Of a stretch of DNA of 43,898 nt, positions 31,633 through 39,350 are shown one piece after another. Position numbers and translations under genes: made by a program. Below the pieces are notes generated by a model. The model was not told where the DNA came from and did not search any database. It saw only the letters and a list, made by a program, of their open reading frames with translations. The number at the start of each line of letters is the position of its first letter. The first letter of the stretch is position 1. This stretch comes from an uncultured Clostridia bacterium. Its GTDB lineage: Bacteria; Bacillota; Clostridia; Christensenellales; Borkfalkiaceae. Location of the stretch: assembly GCA_934796775.1 (NCBI GenBank), contig CAKVPH010000016.1, positions 1 through 43,898 of the forward strand. Reading direction: 5' to 3'.

Positions 31633-32832
31633 TTAAAATGCATTTTTATAAGTTTTAGCAAGTCCGCCTTTACTTGTTTCTTTATAACGCCGACCAAGAT
31701 CAAGCCCCGTTACGTACATGGTGTGAACTATTGCGTCAAACGAAATTTTTCTGGTTTCGGTTAAAAATTTGGCAAGGCTGAGCGCATTTATGGCGCGCAT
31801 GGCGGCAACGGCGTTACGCTCGATACAAGGAATCTGAACCAACCCTTTTATAGGATCGCAGGTAAGCCCGAGATGATGCTCCATAGCAACTTCTGCGGCG
31901 TATTCGGTCTGATTTGCGCTCATCTGAAATAGTTCGGTAAGCGCGGCACTCGCCATAGAACAAGCACTGCCTATTTCAGCCTGACAGCCGCATTCCGCGC
32001 CGGATAAAGAGGCGTTTTTCTTGATTATATTGCCTATAAGCCCTGCAACGGCAAGAGCTTTTACAATCTGCTCGTCGGTAAATTTATATTTTCTCTGCAT
32101 ATAAATAAGGCAGGCGGGCAATACTCCGCTCGCCCCGCAAGTGGGAGCGGTAACTACTATTCCGCCGGTAGCGTTCTGCTCCGCGGCGGCAAAAGCGTAG
32201 GCGCATACGAGCATATTCTGCACGGTATCAGGCTCTTCGTAAACGTTTATCTGACGATATAAATAACCGGCTTTTCTTGTAACGTTAAGTCCGCCGGGAA
32301 GTTTGCCTTTTGCAACGAGTCCTTCCGAAACGGTGCGCTTCATGCGCGACCAAACGGTAAAAAGATAATCTTTTATTTCAGGCTCGCACTCAAAAACGTA
32401 GTCGCAAAGCCGTATGTTTTTTTGCTCGCAATAGCTTTTTATTTCGGAAAAAGTGTTTAACGAATAAACTTCTTTACTCTCTTGCTCATTGCCGTTCAAA
32501 GTATATGCGCCGCCGCCAGTAGAGATAACTTCGTAAACTTTTTCCGTTCCGTCCGCTCTCTTACAAATCACTTTCATCGTATTAGGATGCGGAAGCCCGC
32601 TCTTAGTTTTATTGAATTTTACCTGAGTTTTCTCGCCTAAGGCGCGTTTTATCACCGCGTCGGTTCCGTGCCCCTTACCGGTGCAGGCAAGCGAGCCGAA
32701 AAGTTCTACCGTATACTCGCACGAAACGTCGTTGTTCTGCTCTGAAATTTCAGTGCAAGCCGCGTACGGTGCCATAGTGTGCGACGACGACGGTCCGACG
32801 CCTATTCTATATAATTCTTTTAAAGATTTCAT
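31633..32832 (-). CDS. sdaA: L-serine ammonia-lyase (iron-sulfur dependent), single chain
   Basis: L-serine dehydratase that turns L-serine into pyruvate and ammonia using a [4Fe-4S] cluster, about 399 residues. The N-terminal beta-type domain has the SSSHTMAP motif near residue 15; the alpha-type domain follows with APTCGASGVLP and GAECGCQAEIGSACSMASAA, and CDPIKGLVQIPC carries further cluster-region cysteines. Beta and alpha, often separate in Firmicutes, are fused here. I start at the second ATG (32830-32832), eight bases after GGAG. It stands alone between the CDF gene and miaA. Confidence 0.93.
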   Translation of the reverse strand: MKSLKELYRIGVGPSSSHTMAPYAACTEISEQNNDVSCEYTVELFGSLACTGKGHGTDAVIKRALGEKTQVKFNKTKSGLPHPNTMKVICKRADGTEKVYEVISTGGGAYTLNGNEQESKEVYSLNTFSEIKSYCEQKNIRLCDYVFECEPEIKDYLFTVWSRMKRTVSEGLVAKGKLPGGLNVTRKAGYLYRQINVYEEPDTVQNMLVCAYAFAAAEQNATGGIVVTAPTCGASGVLPACLIYMQRKYKFTDEQIVKALAVAGLIGNIIKKNASLSGAECGCQAEIGSACSMASAALTELFQMSANQTEYAAEVAMEHHLGLTCDPIKGLVQIPCIERNAVAAMRAINALSLAKFLTETRKISFDAIVHTMYVTGLDLGRRYKETSKGGLAKTYKNAF

Positions 32833-32890
32833 ATGCATTTCTCCAAAGTAAAACTCTTTTTTTGCCCCTAATAAAAATATATTCGGGCAA

Positions 32891-32925
32891 AAAAGTCAGG
32901 CTATAGCACGATTATCGGCTATTTT
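32891..32925 (+). repeat. dispersed core element, diverged
   Basis: AAAAGTCAGG, CTATAGCACGATTAT, CGGCTATTTTA. Flanks and ends are conserved and the centre is GCAC instead of AGTC, similar to the 12538 copy. It lies between sdaA and miaA, on the strand opposite to both, unlike most copies. Confidence 0.65.
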
Positions 32926-32939
32926 ATAACAAAAAAATA

Positions 32940-33830
32940 TCAGGGTAAAAGCGTACCGTTTAAAAAGTTTTTACAAAGCAACATTGCTTCGCTTAAAAAA
33001 TCGCCGGTCATATCGAGCGGATAGGCGTTTTTTTCTTTTTTAAACCAAGTGATCTGGCGTTTTGCAAAATGACGTATCTGTTTAAAAAGCTCTTCACGGT
33101 AATCTTCAAAGGTATACTCTCCGTTTAAATACCTGTTTGTATATCTGTATTCAAGCCCCAACCCTTCTAAAAACTCGTCGGTAGCGCCGGCCTTTTTTAA
33201 AGCGGCAACCTCTTCAACCATGCCCGCCCGTAAACGCTTATCCAGCCTTATTTCTATTCTTTTATAAAGCTCGTCGCGCGGGAACACGGGAATAAGCTGT
33301 ATGTAATCGTACTTTGGCTTGTTGGGCGTATTTTTTGCGCCTTTCATAAGTTTTTCAAGCCGACGCTCTAAGTGCCTTGGCGAAAGATCTTCAGGCACGG
33401 TTTCGCCAAACGCGCGAATTTTTTCAATCATTTCTTGCTTAGAACAGCTTTGAATACTTTGCCTTAAATCAACGTCCCGAGTTTCGCCTGTCAATCCGTA
33501 CCCTTCGGTAACGGCGCGGGAATAAAGCCCCGTTCCGCCAACCAAAAAAGGCTGCATGCCACGGGCTAATATATCGTTAATCGCCTTATAAGCGAGTTTT
33601 TGATATTCCGCAAGCGAAAAACTATCGTTAGGATTTTTTATATCTATAAGGTGATGAACTGCAAGTTTTTGTTCTTCTTTAGTTACCTTTCCCGTGCCGA
33701 GATCAAGTCCTTTATAAATCTGGCGCGAATCGCACGAAACTATTTCGCCGTTAAATTTTTGAGCTAAAACGATGCCTAAATCGCTTTTACCCGAAGCGGT
33801 AGTGCCTACTACGGTTATAAGTTTTTCCAT
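32940..33830 (-). CDS. miaA: tRNA dimethylallyltransferase MiaA
   Basis: 296 residues, standard length. It adds a dimethylallyl group to A37 of tRNAs reading codons that start with U. Motifs are the P-loop GTTASGKSDL, IVSCDSRQIYKGLDLGTGK, LVGGTGLYSRAVTEG and the C-terminal KQIRHFAKRQITWFKK. No strong Shine-Dalgarno sequence precedes the ATG. It often sits near mutL and hfq in Firmicutes, but neither is present here; its neighbours are sdaA and a cyclophilin-like lipoprotein. Confidence 0.96.
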   Translation of the reverse strand: MEKLITVVGTTASGKSDLGIVLAQKFNGEIVSCDSRQIYKGLDLGTGKVTKEEQKLAVHHLIDIKNPNDSFSLAEYQKLAYKAINDILARGMQPFLVGGTGLYSRAVTEGYGLTGETRDVDLRQSIQSCSKQEMIEKIRAFGETVPEDLSPRHLERRLEKLMKGAKNTPNKPKYDYIQLIPVFPRDELYKRIEIRLDKRLRAGMVEEVAALKKAGATDEFLEGLGLEYRYTNRYLNGEYTFEDYREELFKQIRHFAKRQITWFKKEKNAYPLDMTGDFLSEAMLLCKNFLNGTLLP

Positions 33831-33892
33831 AAATTTACCATTCTAATTTTACTAAAGCCTTGTTTTAAAACTTTTTTAAAGTGCTTTTAAGC

Positions 33893-33934
33893 AAAAAAAT
33901 ACTCCGCAAGGCGGCAAAATGCCCTTTGCGGAGT
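33893..33934 (-). terminator. terminator of the cyclophilin-like gene
   Basis: On minus, ACTCCGCAA pairs with TTGCGGAGT around a GGGC/GCC inner part, followed by ATTTTTTT. It lies about 90 bases after the stop codon. Confidence 0.85.
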
Positions 33935-34025
33935 GAAATGACGACAATAATTGCTTATAAAAAAGTTATTAAAAGCCGCCCGCGCATTTTTTGTAATACG
34001 CGGACGTAAACCTTTTTATTACAAT

Positions 34026-34970
34026 TTATTTCTTTAATAAAGATACGCTCTTGATAACCGCGCTGTAAACGGGAAGAGTGTAAAATTCTGCGTCGTTTCC
34101 GGTGAGCTTGCTGACAAAATCTTCTCTTTCTTCGTCGGTCATTTTAGCATCTTCAGCTCTTCCTGCCGCGATATCTTCAAATGAGAATTTGCCCTTATAA
34201 TAGCTCATTTCTTCGCTGTATTTGCCGTAAGTTACATATTCGGAATGTTTTTTCCAGTTGAAAACGGGATCGGATTCGGTAGAAGTAGAATCGTCGGTTT
34301 TATCACTTATGCAATAATAAACCTTTTCGCCTGCATCGGTAGATTCAAGTGTAGCAAGTTTTTGCATTCTGCCAAGGCTTGATAAATATTCAAAAGAATC
34401 TTTATCGGCACTTGAATCGTTATCGTCGGTTCTGAGCATACCGAATACACAGTATTCGTCTGCAGAAAAAGCAGAAGAACCGAGGCAAACGGCAATAGTC
34501 GCTTTACCTGTATCGTATTTGGATTCGCCGTTTTTGCCCGCTTCGCCTGAACGCTTTAAAATAAGCGCGCCGGCACCGGCGGCAAGTCTGTTACCAACGT
34601 GTCCGTTATTTAAAAATTCACCTTCAACGTAAGGAACGTTCTGGTCGATAGCGGTAAATTTACCGTCAGCATCAAATTTATAATCGCCGAAAGAAACATA
34701 ACCGGACGTTGCGTTTGTGATATCAACGTTATTGTAATGTCCGTCCGCAATAAGTTTTTTGATCTGCGCAATGGTCTTTTCTGCAAAGTTGAGATATAAT
34801 TCGGCTTCGGCAGTAAAGCTGTTCTTATTGCCTTCGGCATCGGTATATTCTACTTCGATCTGTATGCGCTCTATTTTACTTCCGTTTTTAACTTCCGAGC
34901 AGCCGACGAGCGACAGTACGCAAAAAGCGGCGAGCGCGAAAGCTATGATTTTGCCTGAAATCTTGTTCAT
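34026..34970 (-). CDS. cyclophilin-like lipoprotein, probably without isomerase activity
   Basis: 314 residues. The signal segment ends in the lipobox LVGC (Cys24), so it should be lipid-anchored on the outer membrane face. Residues about 45-220 follow the cyclophilin layout: LNFAEKTIAQIKKLIADGHYN, then GEFLNNGHVGNRLAAGAGA and IAVCLGSSAFSADEYCVFGML. The catalytic FHR and QGGD motifs are replaced by unrelated residues (YNNVDITNA; SFGD), so isomerase activity is doubtful. The last 90 residues are not recognised. GGAGG precedes the start. Degenerate cyclophilin lipoproteins are seen in other clostridia; a folding or binding role is inferred. Confidence 0.75.
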   Translation of the reverse strand: MNKISGKIIAFALAAFCVLSLVGCSEVKNGSKIERIQIEVEYTDAEGNKNSFTAEAELYLNFAEKTIAQIKKLIADGHYNNVDITNATSGYVSFGDYKFDADGKFTAIDQNVPYVEGEFLNNGHVGNRLAAGAGALILKRSGEAGKNGESKYDTGKATIAVCLGSSAFSADEYCVFGMLRTDDNDSSADKDSFEYLSSLGRMQKLATLESTDAGEKVYYCISDKTDDSTSTESDPVFNWKKHSEYVTYGKYSEEMSYYKGKFSFEDIAAGRAEDAKMTDEEREDFVSKLTGNDAEFYTLPVYSAVIKSVSLLKK

Positions 34971-35056
34971 AGTTCCTCCGAGGAATCAATAATTGATTAT
35001 TTTTTTCGGGCATATGCCCGTATTTACCTTTTTTGTGCGATTAAAATCTTACGATT

Positions 35057-36295
35057 TTATAAATAAAAATATTCTGAACACGAAAACCCTTGATTATTGA
35101 AAAAATCGGCGTAAAAATCGTTTTCATTAATTAAAACCTGCGTTTGGGTTTCTTTTACGCCTGCATTAAACTCTACGTCAACTTCCTCATAATCGGATTT
35201 TGAAAACAAAAATAAAAGTCCGATTAAAAGCGCAAGTCCTAAAATAACCGCGATTGCAACGCGTATGGGCGAAACGGGAGTTTTACCCGCTACTCTGCCG
35301 CTGTTTCCGTTTACCGTTACGGCATAATCTTTCTTTTTAAAAGTATAGTTAAGCCTGTAAACGGGGACGAGCAGATATTTGTAAGTTACGCCTTCGTGCT
35401 TGGTTGAAACGTTAAGATAGTCTATAACGTCGTATCCGTAAGAATTTAAAATGTCGGTTCTGAGCTGCTTATCTATAATCGATTTTGCATCAGACCAGCA
35501 GTTTTTTACGTCGCGCGAGTAATGCTCGGCAGAATATCCCGACAAAAACTCCTTTTTGTACACGGCTATGCTCGCAGTATCGCACGGCATGATTTTATTC
35601 ATATCCGCCTGAGTCGTTCTTCCGCTTGAAATGGTTACGTCGTCAAAAAATTTATCGAACGTACCTTTTACAAACTTATAATCGATATACGTTTCGGTTC
35701 TCGTTCCCTTTGACGTATGCACGGTACGCGTTTTGCGCTTACCGATTCGCCCTTCGTAATAAGAATGGGTGTGACTGTCAAAAGTGAACGCAGGCAGGAA
35801 AAATCCGTTTAAATTTTGCGCTTCTAAGTTCTTTTTAAAAGATGTGGGCGCAAAAATGCGACGCTTTGCCCAGTTTTTGGCAGCCGTTGCCGCCGCCTCT
35901 TTAGTAAGCCTGAACGGATACACCGCGTTTGGAACAACGCCTGCTAAGTCGTCTGACTTTACGATATGCGTAGTAGAACAGTACGGACATTTAACCGAAA
36001 CTTCGTCCGCACGGATAGTAAACACCGCACCGCAGTTACTGCATCTGTAAACGCTAACTTCATCGTTCCACTTTGCGGACCGTTCAAAAGCGTTTTCGAT
36101 ATCAAGTTCGTCTACCTTACTATTTTTATCGAAAGCGTCCACCCGACCGCAATGTTCGCATTTTAAACTCTGCGTTTCGGGATCAAACACCATATTGCCG
36201 CCGCAACCTTCGCATTTTATATACGCGCTTTGCTTTTCGGCTTCGTTTAAGTTTTCGTTGTCCGAAAGATTTGTTTTATCAAAGCCCGTCCCCAT
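35057..36295 (-). CDS. zinc-ribbon membrane protein, YdjG-like
   Basis: 412 residues. Two zinc ribbons lie at the N terminus, the first TFIIB-type (CEGCGGNMVFD with CEHCGR, about 33-58) and the second YRCSNCGAVFTI with KCPYCSTTH (about 83-112). The middle, with FRLTKEAAATAAKNWAKRR, is typical of YdjG/primosomal-like zinc proteins. One membrane helix (about 348-368, AVILGLALLIGLLFLF) is close to the C terminus. In Bacillus YdjG and the SPFH protein YdjI belong to the PspA-linked membrane-stress module, and a YdjI-like gene is just upstream here. GGGAG precedes the ATG. Confidence 0.75.
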   Translation of the reverse strand: MGTGFDKTNLSDNENLNEAEKQSAYIKCEGCGGNMVFDPETQSLKCEHCGRVDAFDKNSKVDELDIENAFERSAKWNDEVSVYRCSNCGAVFTIRADEVSVKCPYCSTTHIVKSDDLAGVVPNAVYPFRLTKEAAATAAKNWAKRRIFAPTSFKKNLEAQNLNGFFLPAFTFDSHTHSYYEGRIGKRKTRTVHTSKGTRTETYIDYKFVKGTFDKFFDDVTISSGRTTQADMNKIMPCDTASIAVYKKEFLSGYSAEHYSRDVKNCWSDAKSIIDKQLRTDILNSYGYDVIDYLNVSTKHEGVTYKYLLVPVYRLNYTFKKKDYAVTVNGNSGRVAGKTPVSPIRVAIAVILGLALLIGLLFLFSKSDYEEVDVEFNAGVKETQTQVLINENDFYADFFNNQGFSCSEYFYL

Positions 36296-36389
36296 GTATT
36301 TACTCCCGAATTAAAACAACGCAAAAGTTGTTAAATATTTTTTTTCTTTGTTTTTTAATGACCAACAATATTGCCTTTTAACGCGAAAA

Positions 36390-36584
36390 TTACGCGTTGA
36401 GTTCGGCAAGAAGTTTATCGAGTTCTGCACCGTGTGCGTTTACGGCTTCTTCCAAAGTTTCCATATGAGCAAGAGCGCAGCCTAAGCAGTGCATGCCGTA
36501 TCTTTGTAAAATTTCAACGCTTTCCGGATTGATGTTTACGATATCTGCAATTAAAGTATCTTTGGTTATAACTTTCTTTTCCAT
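36390..36584 (-). CDS. DUF1858 (prismane-associated type) redox protein
   Basis: 64 residues from ATG at 36582-36584, which has GAAAGAG ahead; an in-frame codon further upstream is rejected. It matches the DUF1858 family, with the HCLGC motif in RYGMHCLGCALAHMETLEEA, a CxxC pair that could bind metal or cycle as a disulfide. Relatives are often coded beside hybrid cluster (prismane) proteins, but none is here. It sits between the YdjG-like and YdjI-like genes in the same direction, so it may share their transcript. Confidence 0.85.
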   Translation of the reverse strand: MEKKVITKDTLIADIVNINPESVEILQRYGMHCLGCALAHMETLEEAVNAHGAELDKLLAELNA

Positions 36585-36681
36585 AAAAAATATCTCTTTC
36601 CTGTTAAATTTTTTATACAACTTTTAATGTAGTAATTTATTTTAATTATTTACTTTTTTGTTTGTTTTTAATTCTTAAAAA

Positions 36682-37761
36682 TCAAAGTTTTTTACCGCAT
36701 TCGGGGCAAAACTTACTTCCAAAAGCTACTTCCGCACCACATTCGGGGCAGAATTTTTTCGCGCTTTCTATTTTAGCTCCGCATTCCGGACAGAACTTGC
36801 TTCCCGCGGGAACGTTTTTGCCGCATGACGGGCAAGCTACGCCTAAGCCCGTATTCTGATTTGATGCAGCATCGGAATTATTAGACTGCTGACGGCTGCC
36901 CTTCATTGCGTCCGCCATAATGCCGCCGATGCCCATTCCTGCACCCATACCTACGCCCGCGCCCATAAACGCGCCGCCTACTCCGGGATTTTTTGCCGCA
37001 TCTTTCATAGCTTCTGCCGCAGCAACTTTCATCATGGTATCGGTAACGCCGCTCATTATGCCGAGTTTTGAACGCTCGTCCAAAGCCTTTTCCACTTCGC
37101 TCGGAACGGACATATTTTCGATAATAAGCGTTTCAAGCTTTAAGCCGATATCCTTAAAGAGCTGCTGAACTTTGGCTTTTACTATTGTCTGGAATTCCAT
37201 GGTATTGCCGGCTAAGTCCAAAGCGGAAATCTTACTTTCTCCTACCGCATCGGTAAGACCGGAAACTACCATGCTTTTTAAGTAGTCCTGAATATCCTGC
37301 GTTTTATAAGAACGATTGCTGCCGAATATTTCACGCATGAAAACGGGAGCGTCGTCAACTCTGAACGAGAACGAACCGAAGCCTCTTACTCTTATCGCGC
37401 CGAATTCGGGGTCGCGCATCATAAACGGATTTTGCGTACCCCATTTTACATCCGTAAACTGTTTGGTGTTTACAAAGTAAACGTCTAAAGTAATAGGCGT
37501 CTGGAATTTATATTTCCAGGAAACGAGTTTGGTAAGTACCGGCAAAATCTCGGTTTCGAGCGAGTAAAGTCCCGGGCCGAACACGTCGGCTATCTGCCCT
37601 TTATGAACGAAAATAGCAACCTGCGATTCTCTTACGGTAAGAGAGCTTTTATTATTTACCTCTTTGCCGCTGTTTTTAAAGGGGTATTTATATACCATTG
37701 TATTTTTGGAGTCGTCCGCCCATTCGATGTTTAATCTGAACAAATTATCGAATAATCCCAT
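36682..37761 (-). CDS. SPFH-domain protein with zinc ribbons, YdjI-like
   Basis: 359 residues. Residues about 30-230 form an SPFH/band 7 domain (for example YKFQTPITLDVYFVNTKQF and GFGSFSFRVDDAPVFMREIF). A Gly/Met/Ala-rich linker (270-300, MGAGVGMGAGMGIGG) leads to zinc-ribbon units at the C terminus: ACPSCGKNVPAGSKFCPECG, then KKFCPECG and SKFCPECGKK. The pattern matches the YdjI-type family sometimes called virion core protein-like. AAAGGAG precedes the ATG. With the YdjG-like gene downstream it suggests a membrane-stress module without a visible PspA gene. Confidence 0.85.
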   Translation of the reverse strand: MGLFDNLFRLNIEWADDSKNTMVYKYPFKNSGKEVNNKSSLTVRESQVAIFVHKGQIADVFGPGLYSLETEILPVLTKLVSWKYKFQTPITLDVYFVNTKQFTDVKWGTQNPFMMRDPEFGAIRVRGFGSFSFRVDDAPVFMREIFGSNRSYKTQDIQDYLKSMVVSGLTDAVGESKISALDLAGNTMEFQTIVKAKVQQLFKDIGLKLETLIIENMSVPSEVEKALDERSKLGIMSGVTDTMMKVAAAEAMKDAAKNPGVGGAFMGAGVGMGAGMGIGGIMADAMKGSRQQSNNSDAASNQNTGLGVACPSCGKNVPAGSKFCPECGAKIESAKKFCPECGAEVAFGSKFCPECGKKL

Positions 37762-37906
37762 AAAAATTACTCTCCTTTTTTGCCGCTACGTTTTTTTACT
37801 TTTTTACTTAAAAAAACTCTTGGCAAAACAAATATTTTAAAGTATATATTATTATAACACTTATTTATTTTTTTTTCAATCGTTTTTTGCGGTATTTTTT
37901 GCTTTT

Positions 37907-38419
37907 TTAAACGGCTTTATACGTATTTTCGTTATCCTGTTCATCGTTTGTTGCCGCTTCGGCATGCTCGTTTTGTTTTTCGCTTGATTTTTCAGGAGTT
38001 TTTTTCGTGTTGGAATCGCGGAACACCACAAAAGAATCAAACAAATATTCGGTAACGAAATTTATGACCATTGTAAAAAGCAGAACTATTGTATCGTTTA
38101 CACCCACGCTCTCCATTGCCGCGCCCCACCAGAGCGAAAGCGGCGTAAAAACAAGATAATACCCGAATACTTTTAGCATTGCAACGGGTACGTTGGTTGC
38201 GCTTTTAAACGTGAACTTACGGTTAAAGGTAAAATTCCACAAAACCGAAAGCGTAAGCGAAATCAAATAGCAAAACCAGTAGTTTTGGTCTTCGCTTACT
38301 TTAAACGCATATTTTGAAAGTAACTGCAAAAGCTCGAACGAGGCGATTTGTATAAGCCCCGCCGAAAGCGAAAAGCCCAAAAACTTAAGCATCTGAATAA
38401 AGCGTTCTTTCTTCGTCAT
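37907..38419 (-). CDS. GtrA-like family membrane protein
   Basis: About 170 residues from ATG at 38417-38419, with AAGGTGAG ahead. Four membrane helices span about 10-130, with the family features FLGFSLSAGLIQIASFELLQ, SLTLSVLWNFTFNRKFTFKS and FVTEYLFDSFVVFR. The C-terminal 40 residues are charged and disordered. GtrA proteins help move or anchor undecaprenyl-linked sugars; the sugar is not indicated. It follows rsmA on minus, whose stop codon is 56 bases upstream, with a core element between them. Confidence 0.88.
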   Translation of the reverse strand: MTKKERFIQMLKFLGFSLSAGLIQIASFELLQLLSKYAFKVSEDQNYWFCYLISLTLSVLWNFTFNRKFTFKSATNVPVAMLKVFGYYLVFTPLSLWWGAAMESVGVNDTIVLLFTMVINFVTEYLFDSFVVFRDSNTKKTPEKSSEKQNEHAEAATNDEQDNENTYKAV

Positions 38420-38462
38420 TATTCTCACCTTCCTTATTTTAGTCGTTTTTTGCAAAAACTAC

Positions 38463-38490
38463 GCAATAATCGACTTATAGCCCGACTTTT
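38463..38490 (-). repeat. dispersed core element, exact core, supplying the rsmA stop
   Basis: Minus strand: AAAAGTCGGG then the exact core CTATAAGTCGATTAT (38466-38480). The TAA inside CTATAAG is the stop codon of rsmA, and the flank codes for its last residues (KVGL). Confidence 0.85.
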
Positions 38491-39314
38491 CGTTCATACA
38501 TACAATCGGAAAGCCGCACGAAATCTTCAGCCGAAAGAGTTTCTCCGCGAGACATAAGCGGGATTTTTGCGCTTGACAAAATATTTTCGGCTTGATCGCG
38601 CGATATTTTTAGCCCTAACACCAGATTGTTTGCAAGCGTTTTTCTTCTTGACGAAAAAGCCGTACGAACCGCCACGCGATAGAGTTTTTTATCCTTAACG
38701 GTAAATTTATCCCGATTAAATGTGATTTTTACCACAGCCGAATCTACTTCGGGCGCGGGGTAAAATTTTTCGCGCGTGACGTTTATAAGCCGCTCGCTGT
38801 CGGCTACCAGGTTTATACCCGCAGTTATTGCGCCGTAATCAGCCGTTCCGGGTGCGGCAAGTATTCTTTTTGCAACTTCTTCCTGCACCATTATGACTAT
38901 AGCGTCGCAAAGCGCGGAATTCTCGATAAACTTCATAATAAGCGGCGACGTAATGTAATACGGGAGATTCGCCACTATTTTATAATGCTCGCCTATTCGT
39001 TTTTCAAGTGCGGAAACGTCCTCTTTCATTATATCTTTAAAGGTGATTTCGCAGTTTTCCACACCCGAAAGCGTTTCGCCAAGCACAGGCGCAAGCGTTT
39101 TATCTATTTCGTATCCGTAAACAAACTTTGCGCGTTTTGAAAGCTCTTTTGTGAGCGTTCCCGCACCGCAACCGATTTCCACCACGCAGGTATTTTGATC
39201 TACGCCGGAAAGATTAACTATTTCGCCAAGCAGATTTTCGTCATACAAAAAGTTCTGTCCGAGTTTTTTTGTAAATTTAAATGAATGTTTTTTTAATATT
39301 TCGCTGAGTTTCAT
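38475..39314 (-). CDS. rsmA: 16S rRNA dimethyladenosine transferase RsmA (KsgA)
   Basis: About 279 residues from ATG at 39312-39314; a TTG at 39347, right after the tatD stop codon, is an alternative and neither has a clear Shine-Dalgarno sequence. It dimethylates two adjacent adenosines near the 3' end of 16S rRNA. Motifs are KLGQNFLYDENLL, VVEIGCGAGTLTKELSKRA, VANLPYYITSPLIMKF (the NLPY active site) and KFYPAPEVDSAVVKI. The last codons and stop come from a dispersed repeat, so the C-terminal tip may be specific to this lineage. Order metG-tatD-rsmA follows the Bacillus pattern. Confidence 0.94.
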   Translation of the reverse strand: MKLSEILKKHSFKFTKKLGQNFLYDENLLGEIVNLSGVDQNTCVVEIGCGAGTLTKELSKRAKFVYGYEIDKTLAPVLGETLSGVENCEITFKDIMKEDVSALEKRIGEHYKIVANLPYYITSPLIMKFIENSALCDAIVIMVQEEVAKRILAAPGTADYGAITAGINLVADSERLINVTREKFYPAPEVDSAVVKITFNRDKFTVKDKKLYRVAVRTAFSSRRKTLANNLVLGLKISRDQAENILSSAKIPLMSRGETLSAEDFVRLSDCMYERKVGL

Positions 39315-39350
39315 TTTTTTAATTATTCGCCGGTTTGTTATATTCAAGCC

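Noticed and set aside
33938..33975. AATAATTGCTTATA resembling the core element after the cyclophilin-like gene
   Set aside because: Too many differences and no AAAAGT flank.
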